From the NCBI GenBank assembly GCA_947246015.1, contig CAMXQE010000008.1, positions 40,306 to 104,305 of the forward strand: DNA of 64,000 nt, written 5' to 3'. Positions 41,220 to 49,685 of this stretch are shown here, in pieces. Made by a program: the position numbers and the translations under genes. The number at the start of each line of letters is the position of its first letter. The stretch's first letter is position 1. The notes beneath the pieces are model-generated. The model did no database searches. It saw only the letters and a list, made by a program, of their open reading frames with translations, and was not told where the DNA came from. Origin of the DNA: an uncultured Lachnospiraceae bacterium (lineage in GTDB: Bacteria > Bacillota > Clostridia > Lachnospirales > Lachnospiraceae).

Positions 41220-43871
41220 ATGATGGATAAGATAGTATTGATAGACGGACACAGTATTTTGAACAGGGCCTTTTACGGAGTGCCGGATTTAAGCAATGCA
41301 GAGGGGCTGCATACCAATGCGGTGTATGGTTTTCTGAATATTATGTTTAAGATATTGGAAGAGGAAAGCCCGCAGTATCTGGTGGTGGCTTTTGATGTGC
41401 ACGCTCCTACGTTCCGGCATGAAATATATAAAGAATATAAGGGAACAAGGAAACCCATGCCGGAAGAACTGCGGGAGCAGGTTCCGGTCATGAAAGAAGT
41501 GCTTCAGGCGATGGGGATTAAAATTGTAGAAAAGGCGGGACTGGAAGCGGATGATATTTTAGGAACGCTGGCGAAACGGTCTGAAAAACAGGGAATGGAA
41601 GTGGCTCTGATATCCGGCGACAGGGACCTGCTGCAGATAGCTACCGACCATATTAAAATCCGCATTCCCAAAACGAAGGGCGGGAGGACGGAAGTAGAGG
41701 ATTATTATGCGGCGGACGTGGAAGCCAGATACCGGGTGAATCCTGTCCAGTTCATTGATTTGAAAGCCCTGATGGGGGATACGGCGGACAATATTCCAGG
41801 CGTACCGAAGGTGGGGGAAAAAACGGCAACCGAACTGATGCTTCAGTTTGGCTCGTTAGATAATCTTTATGCCCATGTGGAAGAAGTTACGAAGAAATCA
41901 ATCAGGGAATCACTGATAGCCAATAAGGAACTGGCGGATTTAAGCAGGACGCTGGCGACCATCAATGTGGAGGGTGAATTCGATTTTGCATACGAGGATG
42001 CCAAAGTAGGGAATTTTTATACGGAAGAGGCATATAAGCAGTTCAAACGGCTCGGATTTAAGAATATGTTAGGCAGGTTTGAGAAAAGTGCAGTGGAGAA
42101 CCGGCAGACGGAATATTTTAAGGAAATCACGGATTTTTCACAGGCGGAGGAGATATTTGGGAAACTGGCGGAAGCAGGCGCTTCGGATACGGTTGCCTTT
42201 GAAATTCTGGAAGATGGAAAGAAGGAAGAGGAATTCGTCGGATTGTCGCTGGCGTTCGGGGAAAAGGAAGTTTATTTCATAAAGGCGGAAGGGTTTCTTA
42301 CAAAGGAATATCTGACAGGAAAGCTGGCGGAGGCAGCAGGAAAGACAAATCTTGTGACATTCGATATCAAAAGGAAATACGGATATCTGAAAGCAGAGAA
42401 TACGGAGCGGATGTTCGATATCCTGATAGCAGCCTATCTGTTCAACCCGTTAAAAAGCGATTATGAACCGGAGGATATCGCGAATGAATATTTAGGACTG
42501 ATGATTCCGGGAAGGACACAGTTATTCGGAAAAAGTTCCCTGCGGGCAGCAGCGGAGGAAAAGGGAAAAGAACTGATGGAATATGCCTGCTTCCTTGCAT
42601 ATACAGAGTGGATGACGGCTCCGGTTTTAAAGGAAAAGCTGGTACAGACAGGAATGGAACGCCTGATGATGGAAATCGAGATGCCCCTTTCCCTTGTATT
42701 GTACGACATGGAGCGCGAAGGCGTGATGGTGAGGCCGGATGAACTTAAGGCATATGGTGAGGCATTGAACGGCCGGATTGCGGAACTGGAAGAAAGTATC
42801 CACAAGGCGGCGGATTCGGACTTTAATATCAATTCGCCCAAACAGCTGGGGGAAGTTTTATTTGAGAAGATGGGGATTCCGGGAGGAAAAAAGACGAAGA
42901 CCGGATACTCCACGGCTGCGGATGTATTGGAGAAACTGGCGCCGGATTATCCGGTGGTGGCGGAAATACTGGAATACAGAGGGTTAGCCAAGTTAAAGTC
43001 CACTTATGCGGAAGGACTGGCGGCTTATATTGGCGGGGACAGCAGGATACACAGCAGCTTTAACCAGACGATTACGGCAACGGGGCGTATCAGTTCCACG
43101 GAGCCGAACTTACAGAATATTCCCATGCGGATGGAATTAGGACGGCTCATCCGGAAGGTATTCGTACCGAAGGAAGGATTTGTATTTACCGATGCGGATT
43201 ATTCCCAGATAGAGCTTCGCGTACTCGCCCATATGTCAGGGGACGGGCAGTTAATTGAAGCTTACAGGATGGATGAAGACATCCACCGGATTACGGCTTC
43301 TAAGGTATTCCATACTCCTTTTGAAGAGGTGACGGATTTACAGCGCAGGAATGCAAAGGCGGTGAATTTCGGCATCGTGTACGGCATCAGTTCTTTCGGG
43401 CTGAGTCAGGACTTAAGCATTTCCAAGAAGGAGGCGGCGGAATACATCGGGCAGTATTTTGCAACCTATCCGGGAGTGAAGGTCTTTTTGGATAAGCAGG
43501 TGGAAGACGCGAAGCGGGAAGGATATGTGACGACTATGTTCGGGCGCCGCAGACCCATACCGGAACTTTCTTCCAGTAACTTCATGCAGCGTTCGTTCGG
43601 GGAAAGAGTGGCTATGAATTCTCCCATACAGGGAACGGCGGCGGATATCATCAAGATAGCTATGATTAGAGTCTGGAGGCGGCTGAAGGAAGAAGGTCTG
43701 GCATCAAGGCTGATTTTACAGGTGCATGATGAACTTTTGATTGAGACGGCTGCAGACGAGGTGGAAGCGGTAGGAAGGATTTTGGAAACAGAGATGAAAG
43801 CGGCGGCGGATTTAGCGGTTACTTTAGAGATTGACATGCATACCGGAAACAACTGGTATGAGGCGAAATAG
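41220..43871 (+). CDS. polA: DNA polymerase I
   Basis: 883 residues. Domain 1 (about 1-290) is a 5'-nuclease (DKIVLIDGHSILNRAFYG, AGLEADDILGTLAK, SGDRDLLQI, GDTADNIPGVPKVGEKTA). Domain 2 (about 300-480) corresponds to the 3'-5' exonuclease but lacks the catalytic DxE (FEILEDG instead) and later acids, so proofreading should be absent, as in the B. subtilis enzyme. Domain 3 is the family A polymerase: TATGRISSTEPNLQNIP, FTDADYSQIELRVLAH (motif A Asp), RRNAKAVNFGIVYGIS (O helix), and QVHDELLIE (motif C). ATG 41220 and 41223 are both usable; GGAG is at 41213-41216. coaE follows. Confidence 0.97.
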   Translation: MMDKIVLIDGHSILNRAFYGVPDLSNAEGLHTNAVYGFLNIMFKILEEESPQYLVVAFDVHAPTFRHEIYKEYKGTRKPMPEELREQVPVMKEVLQAMGIKIVEKAGLEADDILGTLAKRSEKQGMEVALISGDRDLLQIATDHIKIRIPKTKGGRTEVEDYYAADVEARYRVNPVQFIDLKALMGDTADNIPGVPKVGEKTATELMLQFGSLDNLYAHVEEVTKKSIRESLIANKELADLSRTLATINVEGEFDFAYEDAKVGNFYTEEAYKQFKRLGFKNMLGRFEKSAVENRQTEYFKEITDFSQAEEIFGKLAEAGASDTVAFEILEDGKKEEEFVGLSLAFGEKEVYFIKAEGFLTKEYLTGKLAEAAGKTNLVTFDIKRKYGYLKAENTERMFDILIAAYLFNPLKSDYEPEDIANEYLGLMIPGRTQLFGKSSLRAAAEEKGKELMEYACFLAYTEWMTAPVLKEKLVQTGMERLMMEIEMPLSLVLYDMEREGVMVRPDELKAYGEALNGRIAELEESIHKAADSDFNINSPKQLGEVLFEKMGIPGGKKTKTGYSTAADVLEKLAPDYPVVAEILEYRGLAKLKSTYAEGLAAYIGGDSRIHSSFNQTITATGRISSTEPNLQNIPMRMELGRLIRKVFVPKEGFVFTDADYSQIELRVLAHMSGDGQLIEAYRMDEDIHRITASKVFHTPFEEVTDLQRRNAKAVNFGIVYGISSFGLSQDLSISKKEAAEYIGQYFATYPGVKVFLDKQVEDAKREGYVTTMFGRRRPIPELSSSNFMQRSFGERVAMNSPIQGTAADIIKIAMIRVWRRLKEEGLASRLILQVHDELLIETAADEVEAVGRILETEMKAAADLAVTLEIDMHTGNNWYEAK

Positions 43872-43925
43872 CGTCCATAGCCGGCAGAAAATTGTGGAAC
43901 CGTAAAAACGGAGGCGGCAGTCATT

Positions 43926-44522
43926 ATGAAAATCATCGGATTTACAGGCGGAATAGGAAGCGGGAAGACACAGGTACTGGCATATATTGAAAAAAAATAC
44001 GACTGCAGGGTGATTTTGGCAGATGAGGTGGCCCATAAGGTAAAAGAGCCGGGACAGGAATGTTATGAAGCGCTGGTAGAGCTGTTGGGAGAAACCATTC
44101 TTCAGCCGGACGGGCGGATTGACAGGGCTGTGATGGCGGAGAAGATTTTTGCGGGGGAAGGGCTGTTACGGAAAGTGAACGGACTGATTCATCCGGCGGT
44201 TAAAAAATATATCCTGGACGCCATAGAGCAGGCCCGCAGAGAGGGAAAACCTGATTTCCTTTTTATTGAAGCGGCGCTCTTAATTGAAGACGGATATAAG
44301 GACATTGTAGATGAACTCTGGTATATTTATGCACCGGAGCAGGTACGCAGGGACAGACTGAAAGCGTCCCGTTCCTACAGTGAGGAAAAGATAACGGGAA
44401 TTTTCGGGAAACAGCTTTCGGAGGAAGAATTCAGAAAGCATTGCCGGGTTGTAATCGATAACGGCGGCAGCCTTGAGGATACATACCGGCAGATTGATAG
44501 GAAATTGGAGGAATATCTGTGA
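43926..44522 (+). CDS. coaE: Dephospho-CoA kinase
   Basis: 198 residues. Phosphorylates the 3' hydroxyl of dephospho-CoA, the last step of CoA synthesis. P-loop GFTGGIGSGKTQVLAYIE (residues 5-22); DEVAHKVKEPGQECYEALVE; the LID region RLKASRSYSEEKITGIF with conserved arginine; VVIDNGGSLEDTYRQID near the end. The order polA-coaE is common in Firmicutes. The stop overlaps the next start (GTGA at 44519-44522), so translation is coupled. Confidence 0.95.
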   Translation: MKIIGFTGGIGSGKTQVLAYIEKKYDCRVILADEVAHKVKEPGQECYEALVELLGETILQPDGRIDRAVMAEKIFAGEGLLRKVNGLIHPAVKKYILDAIEQARREGKPDFLFIEAALLIEDGYKDIVDELWYIYAPEQVRRDRLKASRSYSEEKITGIFGKQLSEEEFRKHCRVVIDNGGSLEDTYRQIDRKLEEYL

Positions 44523-46789
44523 CAGAGGGAAAGAAACTTTCGGGACAAATGGTTTTCGGACTGGATATCGGAACGCGGAGCATCGTAGGAACGGTGGGGT
44601 ATAAAAACAACAACCGTTTTTATGTGGTGGCCCAGAGGGTGAAGGAGCATGAGACGCGGGCCATGCTGGACGGGCAGATACACGATATCTATAAGGTGGG
44701 AGCGACCATCCGGCAGGTAAAAGAGGAATTGGAAGCAGCCGTTGGGATTCCTTTGACAGACGCATGTATTGCAGCGGCCGGGCGTGTGCTGCGTACGGTG
44801 AATGTGTCGGTGGAAAACGAGTATGGAAGCGACAAGGAAATCACACAGGAAGATATCTATGAGCTGACGACCATGGGTGTGGAAAAATCATATGAGATGT
44901 TCCAGACGGAAAATGATACGGATATGAAATTCTATTGTGTCGGGTACTCCGTTGTGCATTATTACATAAATCATTATCCGATGACCAATCCGGAAGGACA
45001 TAAGGCGAGGGTGATGGGAGCGGATATGATTGCCACATTCCTGCCTGATGATGTGGTGGACGGTCTGTACAAAGCGGTGGAACTGGCCGGACTGCATGTG
45101 GCGAATATGACTTTGGAGCCGATTGCTGCGATACAGGTTGCCATTCCGGAAATGTACCGGATGTTAAATATCGCACTGGTGGATGTGGGCGCCGGAACTT
45201 CGGATATTTCGATTACAAAAGATGGAAGTGTGACGGCATTCGGGATGATTCCCATTGCGGGGGATGCACTGACGGAGACGATAGCCCAGCATTGTCTGGT
45301 AGATTTCGGTACGGCTGAGAAAATCAAAAGAGATGCCGAAGACCGTGAGGAAATCGCTTATAAGGATATCATGGGATTGTCGCAGACTATTTCAAAGAAA
45401 GAACTTTTGGAAGTGGTGGAGCCGGTGCTCCAATCCATGGCTGCGCAGGTTTCTGATAAAATCAAGGAGCTGAACGGCGGGAAATCGGTCAGCGCCGTAT
45501 TCGTCGTGGGAGGCGGCGGTAAGCTGGAAGGATACACGGATAAACTGGCAGGAGAGCTGGGAATCCAGAAGGAACGTGTGGCTGTCCGGGGAGAAGAGGT
45601 CATGCAGTCCATCGAATTTCTGGAAGATTACATTGTAAAAGATTCGTTGTTGGTAACTCCTATCGGCATCTGCCTGAGTTTCTATGAGCAGAGTAATAAC
45701 TTCATTTTTGCTTTCTTTAACAAGCAGCGGGTGAAATTGTTTGATAACAGTATGCTGGCAGTCGTGGATGCGGCGATGCAGGCGAAATTCCCGAATGAAG
45801 GGCTGTTCCCGAAGAGGGGAAAAGAACTGAATTTCACAGTAAACGGCAAGAGCCGGATTGTGCGCGGACAGCTTGGGGAAACGGCGGTCATAAGTGTCAA
45901 TGGACGGGATGCGGATATTCACACGCCAATCCATAACGGGGATAAAATAGAAGTTATTCCGTCCACTGCGGGAAAAGCGGCTGAGATGGAACTCGGAAAT
46001 CTGCCGGAATTTGGAGATGTGCTCGGCGTTACAGTGAATGAAAAGAGGGTGGAACTGCCGAAATTTGCCAGTGTAAACGGGGAATTGCAGTCACAGTATT
46101 ATGACATCAGGGAAAACGATAATATAGAACTGCTGAATTATTATACGGTAAGGCAGATAGCGGATTTCATGGATGTGTTGGTGGATAAGAACCTGCATGT
46201 ATATGTGAATAACAAACTGGCGGATATGAATACCTATGTATATGAAAATTTTACGGTAGAGTGGACGATGAAAGAGCCGGAGCCGTCAAAGGAACGTCTG
46301 CTGAAGGCGGTGCAGGATGCGCAGGTACCGGATGGGAGTATGGAGGAATGGGATTCCTATCTGCATGAAGAAGAGGAAGAGGAATGGAATCCGGATGGTT
46401 ATGGGGACGAAGCGCCGGAGCCGGAGCCTGATGAGCGCGATACAGGACAGATGGGGGCGGACAGCGGCGGAATGCCGGAAGCAGCCGGCGGAAAAGCAGT
46501 TTCTGCAGACACGGAATGGCAGGATAAGCCGCCTGCAGGAACGATTCCGTCTGTCCGGCAGCCAGAGCCTGCCGGGGAACCTATGGCTTTGGCTGTGATG
46601 GTAAACGGCAAACCCATTGCCATGACAGGTAAGTCTGCGTATGTTTTTGTGGATGTGTTCGACTATATCGATTTTGATTTGTCCAAGCTGCACGGCTCGT
46701 CGGTGGTAACGCTTTTAAACGGCAGACAGGCACAGTATATGGAGGCATTGCACAATGGCGACACCATAGACATTTACTGGGAAAAATAA
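44519..46789 (+). CDS. Long FtsA/PilM-like actin-fold ATPase with beta-grasp tail
   Basis: 756 residues. The first ~390 residues have the FtsA fold: phosphate-1 GLDIGTRSIVGTVGY (14-28), SHS2-type 1C domain, phosphate-2 ALVDVGAGTSDISI (about 219-232) and adenosine loop VFVVGGGGKLEG. From about 440 on there are repeated small beta domains marked by VNG...NGDKIEVIP and, at the C-terminus, VMVNGKPIAM...NGDTIDIYWEK, separated by an acidic Pro/Glu linker (about 625-695). No C-terminal amphipathic membrane helix of classical FtsA is seen. GTG 44519 overlaps the coaE stop. Role in division, shape or surface assembly cannot be decided. Confidence 0.82.
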   Translation: MTEGKKLSGQMVFGLDIGTRSIVGTVGYKNNNRFYVVAQRVKEHETRAMLDGQIHDIYKVGATIRQVKEELEAAVGIPLTDACIAAAGRVLRTVNVSVENEYGSDKEITQEDIYELTTMGVEKSYEMFQTENDTDMKFYCVGYSVVHYYINHYPMTNPEGHKARVMGADMIATFLPDDVVDGLYKAVELAGLHVANMTLEPIAAIQVAIPEMYRMLNIALVDVGAGTSDISITKDGSVTAFGMIPIAGDALTETIAQHCLVDFGTAEKIKRDAEDREEIAYKDIMGLSQTISKKELLEVVEPVLQSMAAQVSDKIKELNGGKSVSAVFVVGGGGKLEGYTDKLAGELGIQKERVAVRGEEVMQSIEFLEDYIVKDSLLVTPIGICLSFYEQSNNFIFAFFNKQRVKLFDNSMLAVVDAAMQAKFPNEGLFPKRGKELNFTVNGKSRIVRGQLGETAVISVNGRDADIHTPIHNGDKIEVIPSTAGKAAEMELGNLPEFGDVLGVTVNEKRVELPKFASVNGELQSQYYDIRENDNIELLNYYTVRQIADFMDVLVDKNLHVYVNNKLADMNTYVYENFTVEWTMKEPEPSKERLLKAVQDAQVPDGSMEEWDSYLHEEEEEEWNPDGYGDEAPEPEPDERDTGQMGADSGGMPEAAGGKAVSADTEWQDKPPAGTIPSVRQPEPAGEPMALAVMVNGKPIAMTGKSAYVFVDVFDYIDFDLSKLHGSSVVTLLNGRQAQYMEALHNGDTIDIYWEK

Positions 46790-46816
46790 AAATTACGGAA
46801 GGATAGGAAGAAAATT

Positions 46817-47617
46817 ATGCGCATGTGCAGTATAGCCAGTGGAAGCAGCGGGAACTGCATCTATGCCGGCTCGGATACGACCCATATACTGGTGGATGTG
46901 GGAATCAGCAGAAAGAAAACGGAAGAGGGGCTGAAGAGACTGGGAGTAAAGCCGGAAGAACTGGACGGGATATTCATTACCCATGAACACGCAGACCATA
47001 TTAACGGACTGGGGGTTATGTCGAGGAAATACGGAGTGCCGATTTATGCTACCAGAGGCACGCTGAATGCAATCCGGAGCGTTTCGTCGCTGGGACAGAT
47101 AGACGAAGGGCTGTTCCGGGAAATACAGGCGGACACAAAGATAACGGTCAAGGATATGACGTTAAATCCCATGCGGATATCCCATGATGCGGCAGAGCCG
47201 GTGGCGTACCGCATTATCCATGGAAAAAAAAGGATTGGGATTATTACCGACCTGGGATGTTATAATGATTACACGGTGGAATGCCTGAAAGGGATGAATG
47301 CCCTGCTGATAGAAGCTAACCATGATGTGAATATGCTTCAGGTCGGACCTTATCCTTACTATCTGAAAAGACGGATATTAGGAGAACGGGGTCATCTGTC
47401 CAACGAACTTTCAGGCCAGCTTCTTGGCCGGATTCTGAATGACGATATGCAGGCAATTGTTTTAGGACATTTAAGCAAGGATAATAACCTGCCGGAACTC
47501 GCTTACGAAACGGTGAGGGTGGAGATTGCCATGGCGGATAACGATTATAAGGCGGGTGATTTTCCGATATCCGTAGCCCATAGGAGCGAAGTATCGGAAA
47601 TCATTGAAATTGCATAA
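46817..47617 (+). CDS. MBL-fold metallo-hydrolase, YycJ/WalJ family
   Basis: 266 residues. Metallo-beta-lactamase fold with the metal motif THEHADHINGL (about 54-64), N-terminal SIASGSSGNCIYAGS and VDVGISRK typical of YycJ/WalJ, and later ligands in ISHDAAEP and ITDLGCYNDYT, ending GHLSKDNNLPELA. YycJ in Bacillus is a 5'-3' exonuclease acting in mismatch repair and cell-wall signalling; the same activity is inferred here. It starts 27 bases after the FtsA-like gene. No WalKR genes are nearby. Confidence 0.9.
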   Translation: MRMCSIASGSSGNCIYAGSDTTHILVDVGISRKKTEEGLKRLGVKPEELDGIFITHEHADHINGLGVMSRKYGVPIYATRGTLNAIRSVSSLGQIDEGLFREIQADTKITVKDMTLNPMRISHDAAEPVAYRIIHGKKRIGIITDLGCYNDYTVECLKGMNALLIEANHDVNMLQVGPYPYYLKRRILGERGHLSNELSGQLLGRILNDDMQAIVLGHLSKDNNLPELAYETVRVEIAMADNDYKAGDFPISVAHRSEVSEIIEIA

Positions 47618-47679
47618 ACGCGGCAGGCAGGATTGGAAAAAGCGAAGGCGCAGGAAGCAGCGCAGAAACGAGGAAATTT

Positions 47680-47952
47680 ATGAAAAAGACGATTATTACA
47701 GTAGTAGGAAAGGATACGGTCGGTATCATTGCAAAGGTATGTACTTATCTGGCGGACAATCAGATTAATATTCTGGATATTTCCCAGACGATTGTACAGG
47801 GATATTTTAATATGATGATGATTGTGGATATGAACCGGACACCGAAGCATTTTGGAGATATTGTAGATGAGCTGGGTGCGCTCGGGGAGGAAATCGGAGT
47901 TATCATTAAGTGCCAGAAAGAAGAGATTTTCGATAAAATGCATAGAATATAG
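47680..47952 (+). CDS. ACT domain protein (UPF0237)
   Basis: 90 residues: two ACT-like halves, [24 protein letters not shown] and [11 protein letters not shown], with [14 protein letters not shown] turn ([12 protein letters not shown]). GcvR-like ACT proteins sense amino acids or similar small ligands. In Firmicutes and Archaea this gene is nearly always followed by DUF711, as here, so the two likely form one functional unit. GAGGAAA precedes ATG 47680. A structured element of about 65 bases separates it from DUF711. Confidence 0.92.
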   Translation: MKKTIITVVGKDTVGIIAKVCTYLADNQINILDISQTIVQGYFNMMMIVDMNRTPKHFGDIVDELGALGEEIGVIIKCQKEEIFDKMHRI

Positions 47953-47976
47953 GCAGCTTATCGCCGGCGGAGGCAA

Positions 47977-48040
47977 GAGTGAAAGATTTTTCAAATCTTT
48001 CACTCCACAAGTTTGTGTCTGCGTTGCATCCACAAACTTG
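47977..48040 (+). repeat. Two-hairpin element between ACT and DUF711 genes
   Basis: Hairpin 1: GAGTGAAAGATTT (47977-47989) with AAATCTTTCACTC (47993-48005), 13 perfect pairs, loop TTC. Hairpin 2: CAAGTTTGTG (48008-48017) with CACAAACTTG (48031-48040), ten perfect pairs, whose loop holds TGCgttGCA. No T tract follows. The order of stems, including a small hairpin inside the second, resembles the repeats at 23256 and 25868 although the bases differ. Confidence 0.75.
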
Positions 48041-48076
48041 ACATGCGCAAAAAGCAGCGCGGAAATGAGGAAGATT

Positions 48077-49441
48077 ATGATTAATATATTTGAAGTTGCG
48101 GAAACCAATCAGATGATAGAGAAGGAAAATCTGGACGTAAGGACGATTACGCTCGGTATCAGTCTGTTGGACTGCATTGATGCGGATTTGGATAAGCTGA
48201 AGAGAAATATATACAGTAAAATTTACGAAGCAGCTAAGGATTTAGTAAGGACGGGAGAAGAAATATCGAGGGAATTTGGGATTCCGATTGTAAACAAGCG
48301 TATTTCCGTAACTCCTATTGCTTTGGTGGGCGGTGCAGCCTGCAAGTCCGCAGAGGATTTTGCGTCGATTGCAAAGACTTTGGATGAAGTGGCGCATAAA
48401 GTAGGCGTGAATTTCATCGGTGGTTATTCCGCATTGGTATCAAAAGGAATGACACAGGCAGACCGGCTGCTGATTGAGTCCATACCTCTGGCTCTTTCCA
48501 CGACAGAACGGGTCTGCAGTTCGGTAAATCTGGGCTCTACCAAAACAGGCATCAACATGGATGCCGTGAAGCTGATGGGGGAAATCATCCTTCAGACAGC
48601 GGAGCATACAAAGGACGAAGATTCCCTGGGCTGTGCAAAGCTGGTGGTATTCTGCAATGCGCCGGATGACAACCCGTTTATGGCAGGGGCTTTTCACGGT
48701 GTGACGGAAAGTGATAAGATTATCAATGTAGGAGTCAGCGGACCGGGTGTCGTGAAAACGGCGCTTGGCAAGGTACGCGGGGAAAATTTCGAAGTATTAT
48801 GCGAAACGATTAAGAAGACTGCTTTCAAGGTGACGAGAGTGGGACAGCTGGTCGCGCAGGAGGCTTCAAAGAGACTGAATGTGCCGTTTGGAATCGTGGA
48901 CCTGTCTCTTGCGCCGACGCCGGCCATAGGGGACAGCGTGGCGGATATTTTATGCGAAATCGGTTTGGAATATGCAGGAGCGCCGGGAACCACTGCAGCG
49001 CTGGCACTGTTAAACGATCAGGTGAAGAAGGGCGGCGTAATGGCGTCTTCCTATGTGGGGGGATTAAGCGGGGCTTTCATTCCGGTCAGTGAAGATCAGG
49101 GAATGATTGATGCGGTAACGGCGGGAGCACTGACCCTGGAAAAATTAGAGGCGATGACCTGCGTATGTTCGGTGGGACTGGATATGATTGCTATTCCCGG
49201 GGATACGAAGGCTGCTACCATATCGGGAATCATTGCAGACGAGATGGCAATCGGCATGGTGAACCAGAAGACTACGGCTGTCAGAGTGATTCCGGTAATC
49301 GGAAAAGGTGTGGGGGAGACCGTGGAATTTGGCGGACTGCTGGGGTATGCCCCGATTATGCCGGTGAACGGGTTTTCCTGTGAGGCTTTTGTGAACCGGG
49401 GCGGAAGGATTCCGGCGCCGATTCATAGTTTTAAGAATTAG
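48077..49441 (+). CDS. DUF711 (PFL family, UPF0210) protein
   Basis: 454 residues, full length for UPF0210/DUF711. A barrel-type protein with Gly-rich conserved blocks ([13 protein letters not shown] near the N-terminus, [61 protein letters not shown]). Distant likeness to glycyl radical enzymes gave it the PFL label, but the radical Gly and Cys pair are not apparent; the reaction is unknown. ATG 48077 has GAGGAAG upstream and the family start [14 protein letters not shown]. The frame is open back to 47867 through the hairpin element, which is not coding. A 19-bp hairpin follows the stop. Confidence 0.92.
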   Translation: MINIFEVAETNQMIEKENLDVRTITLGISLLDCIDADLDKLKRNIYSKIYEAAKDLVRTGEEISREFGIPIVNKRISVTPIALVGGAACKSAEDFASIAKTLDEVAHKVGVNFIGGYSALVSKGMTQADRLLIESIPLALSTTERVCSSVNLGSTKTGINMDAVKLMGEIILQTAEHTKDEDSLGCAKLVVFCNAPDDNPFMAGAFHGVTESDKIINVGVSGPGVVKTALGKVRGENFEVLCETIKKTAFKVTRVGQLVAQEASKRLNVPFGIVDLSLAPTPAIGDSVADILCEIGLEYAGAPGTTAALALLNDQVKKGGVMASSYVGGLSGAFIPVSEDQGMIDAVTAGALTLEKLEAMTCVCSVGLDMIAIPGDTKAATISGIIADEMAIGMVNQKTTAVRVIPVIGKGVGETVEFGGLLGYAPIMPVNGFSCEAFVNRGGRIPAPIHSFKN

Positions 49442-49447
49442 CAGGGG

Positions 49448-49508
49448 AGTTTGGCCGTATTGACTGGCCGGGTGTCAGCGCCACACTGTCAGTCAATACG
49501 GCCAAACT
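49448..49508 (+). repeat. Perfect 19-bp inverted repeat after DUF711
   Basis: AGTTTGGCCGTATTGACTG (49448-49466) and its exact complement (49490-49508), 23-base loop with an inner GTGT/ACAC pair (49472-49475, 49483-49486). It starts seven bases after the stop codon. It has no T tract on either strand, so it is an atypical terminator, a processing barrier or the remains of a small element. Confidence 0.8.
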
Positions 49509-49539
49509 TAAAATAGTTGCCAAAAATATTTTATGGCGC

Positions 49540-49577
49540 TTGACAAAAATAGTAATATGGGATATTATTTTTGTCAA
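49540..49577. promoter_or_regulatory. Palindromic overlapping promoters, both strands
   Basis: + strand: TTGACA (49540-49545), 17-base spacer, TATTAT (49563-49568). - strand: TTGACA (complement of 49572-49577), 17-base spacer, TACTAT (complement of 49549-49554). Both lie in a near-perfect palindrome with arms CTTGACAAAAATA (49539-49551) and TATTTTTGTCAAG (49566-49578). The + promoter serves the GH13 gene; the - promoter would run antisense into DUF711. Confidence 0.75.
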
Positions 49578-49580
49578 GAA

Positions 49581-49594
49581 GGAAAACGTTTTCC
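49581..49594. promoter_or_regulatory. LacI/GalR-type operator
   Basis: GGAAAACGTTTTCC is a perfect 14-base palindrome with the central CG typical of LacI-family (MalR, CcpA-like) operators. It starts a few bases after the predicted + transcription start, a position suited to repression of the GH13 gene by a sugar-responsive regulator. No lacI-family gene is in the window. Confidence 0.65.
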
Positions 49595-49685
49595 GAAGCT
49601 GTTTCCTGTCGGGGAAGGGATGGGACAGGTTTGGGAACGGAGTACGGGGTGTGAACGGTGGAAACAGGAATGGGAGGTATCGGTT

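Noticed and set aside
47867..48076. N-terminal extension of DUF711
   Set aside because: It would translate the end of the ACT gene in another frame and the two hairpins; the family start is at 48077.
49533..49685. N-terminal extension of the GH13 protein
   Set aside because: It begins upstream of its own promoter -10, and ATG 49686 has GGGAGG at ideal spacing.
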